From NCBI RefSeq assembly GCF_014205275.1, contig NZ_JACHND010000001.1, forward strand, positions 1,736,001 to 1,800,000: a stretch of DNA of 64,000 nucleotides, read 5' to 3'. Shown here one piece after another: positions 50,323 to 59,143 of this stretch. The notes under the pieces were generated by a model that saw nothing but the letters and a program-made list of their open reading frames with translations, searched no databases and was not told the DNA's origin. The DNA comes from Sphaerisporangium siamense. GTDB lineage: Bacteria; Actinomycetota; Actinomycetes; Streptosporangiales; Streptosporangiaceae. Numbering within the stretch: position 1 is the stretch's first letter; each line of letters begins with the position of its first letter. The position numbers were made by a program, and so were the translations under genes.

Positions 50323-50970
50323 ATGATGCGACGGATATCTCTCCTGTTGATCATTAGCTTTCTCCTCCTGAGTCCTGGAGTCGCGTCCGCCGGAACAGCC
50401 GGGCTCCAGGGCACCCCCATCCGCGTCGGAGACTCCTTCGGGGTCAACGGTCGCTGCCCCGTCGGAGCCACCGTCGACGGCGGTTTCGTCACCTCCGGAG
50501 CCTGCGGTCCCGTGGGCGAGATCCTGCGCGGGGCGAACGGGACGATCGTGGGAACCATCCGCGGCTCGACCTACCCCGACCCTTCCAGCGCCTGGGTCGC
50601 CGTGACCCCCGCCTGGGAACCGCGCGGCGTCGTCCGAAGCCTCGGCGGCGACATCCCGGTTCACGGCAGCACCCCGGCCCCGACCGGCTCCTCGGTCTGC
50701 GGCTCCACCGGCACGACCGGGTGGCAGTGCGGCACCGTGATGAACAGGAACGCCACGGTGACCTATCCGCAGGGAACCGTGTCCGGCCTGATCATGACCA
50801 GCGTCTGCGTCGAACCGGGCAGCAGGCCGGGATCCTTCCTCATCTCCGGCGGTCACCTCCAGGGAATCCTCCTCAGCGGCACCGGCAACTGCTCCACGGG
50901 AGGCCGCTCCTACTACGTCCCCCTCAACAAGATCCTGCAGAGCTACGGCCTGACCCTGCTCACCTCCTGA
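50323..50970 (+). CDS. Secreted streptogrisin-like pseudoprotease lacking the catalytic triad
   Basis: The 215-residue protein has a signal peptide (ISLLLIISFLLLSPGVASA) and directly the mature chymotrypsin/streptogrisin fold, without a propeptide. GFVTSGACG replaces GFVTAGHCG (His57 is A60); DPSSAWVAV replaces xDYAWV (Asp102 is S88); EPGSRPGSF replaces EPGDSGGS (Ser195 is R168). All six disulfide cysteines (C45, C61, C126, C136, C162 and the one in GNCSTGG) and PRGVV, TTGWQCGTV, TYPQGTVSG motifs remain. It is therefore a folded, secreted binder, not an active protease. Confidence 0.85.
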   Translation: MMRRISLLLIISFLLLSPGVASAGTAGLQGTPIRVGDSFGVNGRCPVGATVDGGFVTSGACGPVGEILRGANGTIVGTIRGSTYPDPSSAWVAVTPAWEPRGVVRSLGGDIPVHGSTPAPTGSSVCGSTGTTGWQCGTVMNRNATVTYPQGTVSGLIMTSVCVEPGSRPGSFLISGGHLQGILLSGTGNCSTGGRSYYVPLNKILQSYGLTLLTS

Positions 50971-51060
50971 CCCGGCGGGCCGGCGGCCTGATCGCGACGA
51001 CCTCGACGCCGGCGCACGCGGTCACGCCTTTCGACGGCGACTCGTCCGTAAGCTGAGGGT

Positions 51061-54000
51061 GTGTCCCCCGTACTGGTCCTGCTCGACGGCGTTCGCTGGC
51101 AAGGCGCGCGCGTGGTCGGCGATCGCGCGCAGAGCCTGCTGGCCGCGCTCGCCATGCACGGGCGCGCCGGAGTCGGAGACGAGCGCCTGATCGAGGAGCT
51201 GTGGCCGGACGAGACGCCGGCCAACCCGACCAAGGCACTGCAGGTGGTCGTCTCGCGGACCAGGGCGGCGACCGGCGCCGACGTCGTGCTGCGGATCCCG
51301 CGTGGCTACCGGCTCGGGCTGGCCGCCGACCAGGTGGACGCGCTGCTGCTCGGCGCGCTGGTGGAGCAGGCGCGGGCCGCGCTCGGCGAGGACGACACCG
51401 CGCTCGCGCGCCGCCGCGCCGAAGAGGCCATGGTTCTGGTGGACGGCGCCACGGGGCCGCTCGACGAGATGACCGCGGGCCCGCTCGCCGAGCTGAGGGG
51501 CGTCGCGGCGGGGTGGGCGGCCGAGGCGCGGCGGGTGGCGGCGATCGCGCGAAGCCGCAGCGGCGCGCACGAGGGCGCGCTGCCGCTGCTGGAGGAGGCC
51601 GCGGCCGAGCGGCCGCACGACGAGGAACTGCTCGCCTGCCTGCTGCGCAGCGAGGCCGCCGTACGAGGCGCCGCCGCCGCTCTGGAGCGCTACGAGCGGT
51701 ACCGCGCCGGCGTGGTCGCGCGGCTCGGCGCGGAACCGGGGCCCGAGCTCGCCCGCGTGTACGCCGAACTCCTCGCCGCCGACCGGCCGGTGCGGAAGGG
51801 CATCCTGTTCGACGGCTCCTCGCTGCTCGGCCGCGACGGCGACATCCGCGCGGTGCACGCGCTGGTGCAGACCAACCGGGTGGTCTCCATCATCGGCCCC
51901 GGCGGGCTGGGCAAGACCCGGCTGGCCCATGTCATCGGCAGGAACGCCGCGCAGCCCGTCGCTCACTTCGTCGAGCTCGTCGGCGTCTCCTCGCCGGACG
52001 GCGTGGTGGGCGAGGTGGGCTCGGCGCTCGGGGTTCGCGACTCGGTCAGCGGGCGCCATGCCCTGACCGCCGCGCAGCGGTCCGACGTCCGCGCCCGGAT
52101 CGCCCAGCACCTCGACCAGGCTCCCGCGCTGCTGATCCTGGACAACTGCGAGCACGTGATCGAGGCCGTCGCCGACCTGGTGGCGTTCCTCACCGTGACC
52201 ACCCGCGACCTGCGGGTGCTCATCACCTCGCGCGCCCCCTTGTCGATCCCCGCCGAACGCGTCTACCCGCTCGGCGAGCTGCCCAAGGGCGACGCGGCCG
52301 AGTTGTTCCGCCAGCGCGCCACGGCCGCCAGGCCCGGGGTGCGGATCGACGGGGAAGTGGTCGAGGAGGTCGTCGCCCGCCTCGACGGGCTGCCGCTGGC
52401 CATCGAGCTGGCCGCGGCCAAGGTGCGGGTGATGTCGGTCGAAGAGATCGCGCGGCGCCTGGCGGACCGGTTCGCCCTGCTGCGCGGCGGGAACCGTACG
52501 GCCCCCGACCGGCACCAGACGCTGCTGGCGGTCATCGACTGGTCGTGGAACCTGCTGGACGAGCCGGAACGGCGGGCGTTGCGGGGGTTGTCGCTGTTCG
52601 GCGACGGTTTCACGCTGGCCGCCGCCGAGCACGTCCTCGGCCCGCACGCTCTGCACGCCGTGGACGCGCTGGCCGAGCAGTCGATGCTGAACGTCCGCGA
52701 GACGGCGTACGGCCTCCGCTACCGGATGCTGGAAACCGTCAGGGAGTTCGGGCGGATGCGGCTGAAGGAGGCCGGCGAGGAGGCGCCCGCCCGCGCGGCG
52801 CAGCGGGCCTGGGCGACGGCCTACGCCCTGGAACACGCCTTCCAGCTGTTCAGCCTGGCGCAGTTCGCGGCGGTCGACGCGTTGCGCGCCGAGGAGGGCA
52901 ACCTCGCCGACCTGCTGCGGCAGGCTCTCGCCGAATCCGATCAGGTCACGACGGTCCAGTTGCTGGCCGGCGTCGGCGCGCTGTGGTCGATCCGCGGCGA
53001 CCACCCCCGCATCCTCGTCCACCTGGACGCGATCAGCCAGGTGATCGTCGGCTGGACGCCGCCGCCGCACCTCGCCGAGGTGACCAGGGCCGCCCTGCTG
53101 ATCACGCTGACGAACATCGTCGTTATCATCGACCGCCGTAACGAGCCCCTGCGCGACCTCCTCCGTTCGCTGCCCACGAGCGACGCGACGGATCCCCGGG
53201 TGGCGGCGATGGCCACGGTGCTGCTCGCGTGCGACGCGGCCGACGGCGCCGAGGTGCGCCGCCGGCTGGAGGAGCTGAGCCGGAGCACCGACCACGAGGT
53301 GGCCTTGGCGGCGACGCAGACGAGGGTCCACGTCCTGGAGAACGCGGGCGACGTGACCGGAGCGATCGAGGCCGCCGAGCGGACCCTGGCGATGCTCCAC
53401 GAGGGCGAGGGGCCGTGGTTCGCCGCGGTCATGCACGCCGTGCTGGCCCACCTGCTCATGCAGCGCGGCGACCGGCGGCGGGCCGTCGGGCACGCGCGGA
53501 TCGCCATCCCGGTGCTGAGCCGGATCGGCGCCACCGACGACGAGACCCAGCTCCGCGCGGTGCTGCTGGTCGCCGCGCTCGCCGACGGCGACCTCGACGC
53601 CGCCGAGGCCGAGCTCGCCGAGATCACCCGGATCAACGACAACGAGGCGGTGCTCGGCGGTGTGGCGATCGTCTCGTTGTGCGCGGCCGAGATCGCCCTG
53701 GCCCGCGGCGAGACGGCCGCCGCGCTCGCCGAGTACCGCCTGGCCGTGCGGCGGGCGCGCGACCTGCGCCTGCCGGGGCTCGCGCACGCGGAGTTCACGC
53801 CGTGGACGATCGTCGCGGTGTCGGTCACCCTGACGGCGTACGCCTACCATGCCCCGCCGCAGGACGTCCCGTACGGCGAGGAGTTGTTCTCCGCCGTCCT
53901 GCGCTACGACCTGCTGGCCGTGGAGAGCCCCGTCCTGGACTACCCGCTGTGCGGTTCGATGCTCTTCGGGCTCGGCGCGTGGGGGCTGCTGCGGGGAGCC

Positions 54001-54366
54001 ATGGCGCCCCGCGACGCGATCGAGCTGCTCGTGCTGGCCGAGCGGTTCGCGTACCAGAACAGCATGCCCAGCATGACCTTCGCGCGGATCGAACCGCACG
54101 CGGAGCGGGCCGCGCCCGGGCTGATCGCCGCCATGCGGGCCGCGTACGGCGATCGGCGCGGCGACGACCTGCTCGGGGAGGCCCGGACTCTCCTCGACCG
54201 GGTCTCCGGCCGGGGTGGGCGGAGCTCACATGTGCCGCTTGTAGCTGCGCACCGACAGGGGCGCGAAGATCACGATGACGATCAGGCAGGCCAGGAGCGT
54301 CCAGGCCACCTCTCCGCTGACGAGGGCGCTGTTGGCGAGGTCGCGGGTCGCCGTGACCAGGTGTGA
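51061..54366 (+). CDS. Large SARP/AfsR-like regulator: BTAD, NB-ARC ATPase, TPR
   Basis: GTG 51061 starts 1101 residues. An OmpR-like winged HTH (~1-85: LLAALAMHGRAGVGDERLIEELWPDE) and a BTAD (~90-240) are followed by an NB-ARC-type ATPase with P-loop GPGGLGKT near 280 and ILDNCEHVIEAV as Walker B. Then come helical, TPR-like repeats to ~1050. SARPs activate secondary-metabolite or transport genes. Its last ~47 codons run antisense into the end of the exporter permease gene; the final low-complexity residues (HDDDQAGQERPG) look like read-through. Confidence 0.85.
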   Translation: MSPVLVLLDGVRWQGARVVGDRAQSLLAALAMHGRAGVGDERLIEELWPDETPANPTKALQVVVSRTRAATGADVVLRIPRGYRLGLAADQVDALLLGALVEQARAALGEDDTALARRRAEEAMVLVDGATGPLDEMTAGPLAELRGVAAGWAAEARRVAAIARSRSGAHEGALPLLEEAAAERPHDEELLACLLRSEAAVRGAAAALERYERYRAGVVARLGAEPGPELARVYAELLAADRPVRKGILFDGSSLLGRDGDIRAVHALVQTNRVVSIIGPGGLGKTRLAHVIGRNAAQPVAHFVELVGVSSPDGVVGEVGSALGVRDSVSGRHALTAAQRSDVRARIAQHLDQAPALLILDNCEHVIEAVADLVAFLTVTTRDLRVLITSRAPLSIPAERVYPLGELPKGDAAELFRQRATAARPGVRIDGEVVEEVVARLDGLPLAIELAAAKVRVMSVEEIARRLADRFALLRGGNRTAPDRHQTLLAVIDWSWNLLDEPERRALRGLSLFGDGFTLAAAEHVLGPHALHAVDALAEQSMLNVRETAYGLRYRMLETVREFGRMRLKEAGEEAPARAAQRAWATAYALEHAFQLFSLAQFAAVDALRAEEGNLADLLRQALAESDQVTTVQLLAGVGALWSIRGDHPRILVHLDAISQVIVGWTPPPHLAEVTRAALLITLTNIVVIIDRRNEPLRDLLRSLPTSDATDPRVAAMATVLLACDAADGAEVRRRLEELSRSTDHEVALAATQTRVHVLENAGDVTGAIEAAERTLAMLHEGEGPWFAAVMHAVLAHLLMQRGDRRRAVGHARIAIPVLSRIGATDDETQLRAVLLVAALADGDLDAAEAELAEITRINDNEAVLGGVAIVSLCAAEIALARGETAAALAEYRLAVRRARDLRLPGLAHAEFTPWTIVAVSVTLTAYAYHAPPQDVPYGEELFSAVLRYDLLAVESPVLDYPLCGSMLFGLGAWGLLRGAMAPRDAIELLVLAERFAYQNSMPSMTFARIEPHAERAAPGLIAAMRAAYGDRRGDDLLGEARTLLDRVSGRGGRSSHVPLVAAHRQGREDHDDDQAGQERPGHLSADEGAVGEVAGRRDQV

Positions 54367-55062
54367 GACCGGGTTGACCCGGACGAACGCGGCCAGCCAG
54401 TCGGGCAGCGTCTCCACGCGGACGAACGCGTTCGACACGAACGTCAACGGGAACAAGATCATCATGGAGATGCCCTGCACGGCCTGGGCGCTCCGGGCGA
54501 TCGTGCCGACCCAGGTGAACACCCACGCCAGCGACCAGCCCATGAAGATCGCCAGCAGGATCGCGGCGAGCACGCCGCCCGCTCCGCCGTCCGGGCGGTA
54601 CCCCATCACCAGGCCCATGCCGAAGGTCAGCGTCGCCGCGATCGTGTAGCGCAGCAGGTCGGCCACCATCGGGCCGGCGAGCGGCGCGATCCTGGCGATC
54701 GGCAACGACTTGAACCGGTCGAAGACGCCCTTCTCCATGTCCTCACGGAGCTGCGTGCCCGTGGCCATGCACGTCGTCAGCACGGTCTGGGCGAGGATGC
54801 CGGGGATCATCAGGGGAAGGTAGCTCTGCACGTCGCCGGCGATGGCGCCGCCGAAGACGAAGGCGAACATCGCGGTGAACAGGATCGGCTGCAGCGCCAC
54901 GTCGAAGAACTGCTCCGGGTTGCGGCGCATCTTCTTCAGGGCTCGCCACGCCATCATCAGCGTCTGGCCGAGCGTCTCTCCCATGGAGACGCGCCGCCGT
55001 GCGGACGCCACGCGGTCGGCGGCCCGGACCGCCTCGCGGGCGGGTGCGATCATGGTGGTCAT
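54226..55062 (-). CDS. DrrB-like ABC-2 permease
   Basis: ATG 55060-55062 overlaps the ATPase stop. The 278-residue protein has about six membrane helices, the N-terminal RRNPEQFFDVALQPILFTAMFAFVFG element and the TGTQLREDMEKGVFDRFKSLPIAR loop of daunorubicin-type exporters. With its ATPase it would export a hydrophobic small molecule. Its 3' end overlaps the SARP gene by 141 nt tail to tail. Confidence 0.9.
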   Translation of the reverse strand: MTTMIAPAREAVRAADRVASARRRVSMGETLGQTLMMAWRALKKMRRNPEQFFDVALQPILFTAMFAFVFGGAIAGDVQSYLPLMIPGILAQTVLTTCMATGTQLREDMEKGVFDRFKSLPIARIAPLAGPMVADLLRYTIAATLTFGMGLVMGYRPDGGAGGVLAAILLAIFMGWSLAWVFTWVGTIARSAQAVQGISMMILFPLTFVSNAFVRVETLPDWLAAFVRVNPVSHLVTATRDLANSALVSGEVAWTLLACLIVIVIFAPLSVRSYKRHM

Positions 55063-56084
55063 CGGGTCTCCTCCGTGCGGGTCTGGTGGTCTCCGTCCGT
55101 CTCGTGGCCGGTGAGGGCGAGGAACACCTCGTCCAGGCTCGGCTTGGCCACGCTCACCGAGGTGATCGACACCCCGGCGGTGCGCAGCGCGATCAGCACC
55201 TCCCCGGCCAGGTCGGCCTGGTCGAGGGCGACGTTGAGGCGGCCCTGCTCCGGGCTGAGGATCGGGTCGGAGCCGAGGACGCGCCGCACGACCTCCACGG
55301 CGGACGGCAGCTCGCCCGGCTCGGCCAGCACCAACTGGAGGGCCGAGTTCCCGACCGCGGTCTTCAGCTCGTCGGGAGTGCCCTCGGCGACCTTGCGGCC
55401 GCGGTCGATGACGGCGACGCGGTCGGCGAGCTGGTCGGCCTCGTCCAGGTACTGCGTGGTCAGCAGCACCGTGCAGCCGTCGGCTACCAGGCCGCGGATG
55501 GTGTCCCACATCTGGCCGCGGGTGCGCGGGTCCAGACCGGTGGTCGGCTCGTCGAGGAAGATCAGCGGCGGCCTGGTGATCAGGCTGGCCGCCAGGTCGA
55601 GGCGCCGGCGCATGCCGCCGGAGAACTGCGAGATCGGCTTGTCGGCGGCGTCCTCCAGGCCGAACTGCCCCAGCAGCTCGGTGGCGATGCGCCGGGCGCG
55701 CGACGCGGCGACGCCCTGCAGGCGGCTGAAGAGCCAGAGGTTCTCACGGCCGGTCAGGTTCTCGTCGACCGACGCGTACTGGCCGGTGACGCCGACGAGC
55801 TGCCGGATCACGTGCGGGTTGCCGGCCACGTCCACCCCGAAGATCTCGGCACGCCCCGCGTCGATCTTCAACAGGGTGGCCAGCATCCGGAGCATGGTGG
55901 TCTTACCGGCCCCGTTCGGCCCGAGAACGCCGAAGATCTCCCCCGGCCGGACCTCCAGATCGATCCCGTCGACGGCCCGCTGCTCGCCGAACGCCTTCAC
56001 AAGCCCTTCCGCACGCACGGCGAGCCCGGCGCCCCCATCGGAAGCAGACCCGCCCCCGGTACGTCCGAGTTCTGTGATACTCAT
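55059..56084 (-). CDS. DrrA-like ABC exporter ATPase
   Basis: ATG 56082-56084 after GGGGG gives 341 residues. Walker A GPNGAGKTT, signature FSGGMRRR, Walker B LIFLDEPTTGLD, LTTQYLDEADQLAD H-loop and a C-terminal domain including SLDEVFLALTGHET, all standard for the DrrA/CcmA drug-export subfamily. First gene of the exporter operon. Confidence 0.92.
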   Translation of the reverse strand: MSITELGRTGGGSASDGGAGLAVRAEGLVKAFGEQRAVDGIDLEVRPGEIFGVLGPNGAGKTTMLRMLATLLKIDAGRAEIFGVDVAGNPHVIRQLVGVTGQYASVDENLTGRENLWLFSRLQGVAASRARRIATELLGQFGLEDAADKPISQFSGGMRRRLDLAASLITRPPLIFLDEPTTGLDPRTRGQMWDTIRGLVADGCTVLLTTQYLDEADQLADRVAVIDRGRKVAEGTPDELKTAVGNSALQLVLAEPGELPSAVEVVRRVLGSDPILSPEQGRLNVALDQADLAGEVLIALRTAGVSITSVSVAKPSLDEVFLALTGHETDGDHQTRTEETR

Positions 56085-56217
56085 GCCCCCACTGTGGGAG
56101 CCCCCGGTTTCACGCCACCCTCGCCCGGGTTTCACCCGCTTGCGGCAGAGGCATCCATTCGTGCGGATCGGCGCATGACCGTGTCGCCGAAGCGGCTTCC
56201 TCCGGCGGCGGGCGGGG

Positions 56218-56550
56218 TCAGCCTCGCGGGGCGTACATGATGATCAGGACGCCGAGGAGGCAGATCGTGGCGCCGATGACGTCCCAGCGGTCGGGGTGGA
56301 ACTTGTCGACCACCATGCCCCAGACCAGGGAACCGGCGACGAACACGCCACCGTAGGCGGCGAGGATGCGGCCGAAGTGGGCGTCCGGCTGGAAGGTCGC
56401 CACGAGGCCGTACAGGCCCAGGGCGATGAAGCCGGCGCCGGCCCACAGCAGGCCGCGGTGTTCTCTGACGCCCTGCCACACCAGCCAGGCCCCGCCGATC
56501 TCGGCAAGGGCGGCGACGACGAACAGCAGGAGAGAACGCACAACGGTCAC
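56218..56550 (-). CDS. UPF0060 (YnfA-like) membrane protein
   Basis: GTG 56548-56550 begins 110 residues with four membrane helices and the family motifs [49 protein letters not shown] and [17 protein letters not shown]. The family belongs to the small-multidrug-resistance fold; an efflux role is suspected but substrate unknown. Confidence 0.92.
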   Translation of the reverse strand: MTVVRSLLLFVVAALAEIGGAWLVWQGVREHRGLLWAGAGFIALGLYGLVATFQPDAHFGRILAAYGGVFVAGSLVWGMVVDKFHPDRWDVIGATICLLGVLIIMYAPRG

Positions 56551-56617
56551 GGCTGTGACTGTAAGGGACGCTCCCTACCTGCCCGTGACAGCCGCCGCCC
56601 TGGTGCGCGGGTATCGC

Positions 56618-57652
56618 TCATCGCGCGATCTGCGCGGCGGCCCTGGCCGCCAGTGCGTCGAGGACCTCGACCTGGGCCGCGGGCACTTCGACGTCCAGCG
56701 TCAGGTCTTCCGCGCCGGGGGTGAGGGTGAAGGCGAAGAACGAGCAGCATTCGCTCTCTTTGGCCGTCAGATCCCGTGCCGTGCTCTCCACCTGTGCGCC
56801 CGCCGCCAGGGTGAGCCGCAGGCGCGTCGGCCGCACCCGTTCCAGTCCCAGCAGGGCCGAGGCGAACAGGTCGTCGAACTCCGCGACCCGCGACGGCCGT
56901 TCCTCTGTCGGAAGCGCGCACGCGGCCGGCGCCCACTCGGCGTGATCCTGCCGCGCCTGGTCGGGCGTGCAGCAGGAGCACCCGGGTTCGCAGCCGCAGG
57001 CGTCGTCACCGTCGGCCGAGGGCGGCGGCGGGGCGCAGCAGGCGTCGCCCCGCCAGGCGTCCCGGCCCTCTTTGACGGCTACGGCGGCGATGACCAGGGC
57101 GGCGACGGGGTCCGCCCATGACCAGCCGAACAGGGTGTTGAGGAGGAGCCCGGCGAGGAGCACGCCCGACAGGTAGGTGCACAGCAGGGTCTGCTTGGAG
57201 TCGGCGACCGCGCTCGCCGAACCGAGCTCACGGCCGGCCCGACGCTGCGCGGCCGACAGGAACGGCATGACCAGGAGGCTGAGGGCGGCGAGCGCGATTC
57301 CCGGCGTGGAATGGCCGGCCGCGCCGGCTCCGGTGAGGGTCAGCGCCGAATCGACCGCGACGTAGGCGGCGAGGGCGAAGAACGACAGGGCGATGATCCG
57401 CAGGGTGATCCGCTCACGCGCCTGCGGATCCGCGCTGGAGAACTGCCAGGCGACGGCGGCGGCCGAGGCGACCTCGATCACGGAGTCGAGGCCGAACGCG
57501 ACGAGCGCGCCCGAGGAGGCGACCGTGCCCGCGGTGATGGCGACGGCCGCCTCGATCAGGTTGTACGTGATCGTCGCCGCGACGAGCAGCCTGATCCGGC
57601 GGTGCAGCGCCGCCCGGCGTAAGGGGCTCGGGCCGAGACCGACGGTGGTCAC
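56618..57652 (-). CDS. Cation-efflux (CDF-like) transporter fused to a Cys-rich linker and extra C-terminal domain
   Basis: GTG 57650-57652 overlaps the regulator stop. The 344-residue protein begins with a CDF-type membrane domain of about six helices (~15-205), with FGLDSVIEVASAAAVAWQ and VADSKQTLLCTYLSG metal-site regions. A Cys-rich linker (~205-235: CCAPPPP, CGCEPGCSCC) follows. The last ~95 residues (PTRLRLTLAAGAQ; TAKESECCSFFAFTLTP) look like a domain that is a separate small protein in related operons. The fusion would tie metal binding to efflux. Cd/Pb/Zn are likely substrates given the CmtR-like regulator. Confidence 0.8.
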   Translation of the reverse strand: MTTVGLGPSPLRRAALHRRIRLLVAATITYNLIEAAVAITAGTVASSGALVAFGLDSVIEVASAAAVAWQFSSADPQARERITLRIIALSFFALAAYVAVDSALTLTGAGAAGHSTPGIALAALSLLVMPFLSAAQRRAGRELGSASAVADSKQTLLCTYLSGVLLAGLLLNTLFGWSWADPVAALVIAAVAVKEGRDAWRGDACCAPPPPSADGDDACGCEPGCSCCTPDQARQDHAEWAPAACALPTEERPSRVAEFDDLFASALLGLERVRPTRLRLTLAAGAQVESTARDLTAKESECCSFFAFTLTPGAEDLTLDVEVPAAQVEVLDALAARAAAQIAR

Positions 57653-57987
57653 GCGCAGCCCTGTTCGTCGTTCAGGCAGCGCTCGCCGGTGTCCACCGCC
57701 AGCACCACCCCGAGCAGATCGTCTATCGCGTGCGCCAGCCGCGGGTCGGCGATCTCGTACCGGGTCTGGCGCCCTTCCTCGGCCCCGACCACCAGGCCGC
57801 ACCCGCGCAGGCAGGTCAGATGGTTGGACACGTTGGACCGGGTGAGGCCGAGACGCTCGGCCAGCCGCGCCGGATACTCCGGCCCTTCGAGCAGCGCGAT
57901 CAAGATGCGGCACCGGGTCGGATCGGCCAGCGCCTTACCGAGACGGGCCATGGCGTCCATGCGTGTGGCAGCGGTGAGCATGTCCAC
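57649..57987 (-). CDS. cmtR: CmtR-like ArsR-family metal sensor
   Basis: GTG 57985-57987 (or ATG 57979-57981) starts 112 residues. A winged HTH (LAERLGLTRSNVSNHLTCLRGCGLV) carries C59 and C63, and C104 lies near the C-terminus. These sit exactly two residues after the Cd/Pb ligands C57, C61 and C102 of mycobacterial CmtR, so metal ligands are conserved. It should repress the coupled efflux gene until Cd(II) or Pb(II) binds. Confidence 0.88.
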   Translation of the reverse strand: MDMLTAATRMDAMARLGKALADPTRCRILIALLEGPEYPARLAERLGLTRSNVSNHLTCLRGCGLVVGAEEGRQTRYEIADPRLAHAIDDLLGVVLAVDTGERCLNDEQGCA

Positions 57988-57991
57988 AACG

Positions 57992-58009
57992 GTACAGCGC
58001 CCGCTGTAC
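57992..58009. promoter_or_regulatory. CmtR-type operator palindrome GTACAGC-N4-GCTGTAC
   Basis: Perfect 7+7 inverted repeat beginning 5 nt upstream of the regulator start codon; ideal position for autoregulation. A partial second half-site (CTACAG) follows at 58009-58014. Confidence 0.75.
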
Positions 58010-58208
58010 TACAGTCCAGGCTGAATTCACTTCCCACTGACCAATGGCGCCGGCGTGCGAAGCCGTTCGAAGGGGGTTGCCGGGTCCCTGTCTCCGGGTG
58101 TGCTCGTCAGTTCCCCCGGACGCCGGTGGTGAGGCCGAGGGCCAGCAGAAGCAGGCGGGTCGTCGCGGCCACGGTCACCGCCGTCCGCGGCCGGGCGGCC
58201 CGGGGGCC

Positions 58209-58430
58209 GAACAGGACGACACGGCCGTGCTGCCCGCGCACCGCCGCCGTGGCCTGGCCCGGTGGATCAAGGCCAATCAGACCCTGCTGGTCCGCGAGCG
58301 CTTCCCCGCCGTACGGTCGGTCACGGTGACGGTGAACGGAAGCAACGCCCCCATGCTGGCGGTCAACCGGGCGGTCGGCTACCGCTTCCTGCGCGAACGC
58401 CTGCTCGTGGAGGCGCGCCGCGGAGCGGGT
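58209..58430 (+). pseudogene. C-terminal remnant of a GNAT acetyltransferase
   Basis: The frame reads EQDDTAVLPAHRRRGLARWI, then LLVRERFPAV and SVTVTVNGSNAPMLAVNRAV, GYRF. This is the Q-D-T-x-V-x-x-x-H-R-x-x-G acetyl-CoA loop and the N-x-x-M-x-x-x-N-x-x-x-G-F/Y region of a GNAT protein. No start or N-terminal half is present and no stop follows at a sensible place, so it is a fragment. Confidence 0.6.
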
Positions 58431-58964
58431 TCGGCCGGACCCGCCGGGGAGGCGCCAGGTGACCGGGTGGGGCCACCCGGCGACGTGCCGTCGGAAAGCC
58501 CTCGTCGATCTAGGACTTGGACGGCCCCGGCTCGCGCGGCGGGGCGCGGGGTTCAGGCTCCGGCCACCGGGCCCGGTCCGTATGGCGGCCGCCGCCGCCC
58601 GCCCGGGGTGACGTCGCCGGGGACGCCCTTGGGGGCCGGTGGGCGACCGCTGATGTTCCCCTTGCGATCGGTCTCACCGGGGTGGGGCGTGTAAGCCCGG
58701 GAATCTATCTCGGTGGGCTGTGAATTACCTTTCGGCGGGATCGATCTTCGATTTGTATTCCGGCGTGCTTTCTCCTCTTGCGACAAACTTTGGCGGAGGA
58801 TGGCTGATACGTCGGGCCGGTTCGGCGGGCCGGAATGTGCTGTGCGGCCGGGGATATCGGCGCATGGCGTCGCGGTCGTGGGCCGTGTTTATGGATCGCG
58901 GGCTTGGGGATGGTTGTCGCGTAATCGCCCATTTCGGGCGAAACCCCGAATCCGGGAGGCTCTC
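58431..58964. other. Intergenic, AT-richer from ~58690: probable promoter region of the peptide gene
   Basis: 58431-58680 is extremely GC-rich without a convincing gene. From ~58690 to 58800 composition drops in GC (GAATTACCTTTCGGCGG; TCGATTTGTATTCC), as in promoter regions. I could not identify a clear -35/-10 pair. Overlapping frames here lack RBS and domain signal. Confidence 0.5.
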
Positions 58965-59060
58965 ATGAACGGATTCCTGCCGTATCGCGACTCCAGTCCT
59001 GCTGCCCGCGTCGGTGGCGTCCGCGGCTGGCAGGCGGACATTCTCCGCGGCGAGTCGTAA
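58965..59060 (+). CDS. 31-residue peptide, candidate modified-peptide precursor
   Basis: ATG 58965 is preceded by GGGAGG at ideal spacing, and the frame ends in TAA at 59058-59060. The product starts MNGFLPYRDSSPAARVGG, has a central VRGWQADIL and ends GES. It contains two prolines, one Trp, one Tyr and no Cys. A 13-bp hairpin follows and then a prolyl oligopeptidase with its own GGAGGG. Small genes before S9 peptidases can encode substrates that the protease trims or cyclises. That role is inference; no other RiPP enzyme is seen nearby. Confidence 0.5.
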   Translation: MNGFLPYRDSSPAARVGGVRGWQADILRGES

Positions 59061-59070
59061 CCCAGTAAGC

Positions 59071-59106
59071 CGAGGTACTGCGGTGCGTAAAGGCCGCAGT
59101 ACCTCG
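59071..59106 (+). terminator. Hairpin between peptide gene and peptidase (terminator or attenuator)
   Basis: CGAGGTACTGCGG (59071-59083) pairs perfectly with 59094-59106 around a 10-nt loop; no T-run follows. Placed 10 nt after the peptide stop and 37 nt before the peptidase start, it could set a high peptide-to-enzyme ratio by partial termination or mRNA stabilisation. Confidence 0.7.
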
Positions 59107-59143
59107 ACCCGTCGCAGGGGTGGCGATATATCCGGAGGGCTTT

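Noticed and set aside
51022-54099. Long minus-strand ORF opposite the SARP gene
   Set aside because: Shadow frame in GC-rich DNA; no domain signal.
58713-59060. 115-codon frame ending with the 31-residue peptide
   Set aside because: The upstream part lacks an RBS and protein-like composition; the internal ATG at 58965 has the only good SD.
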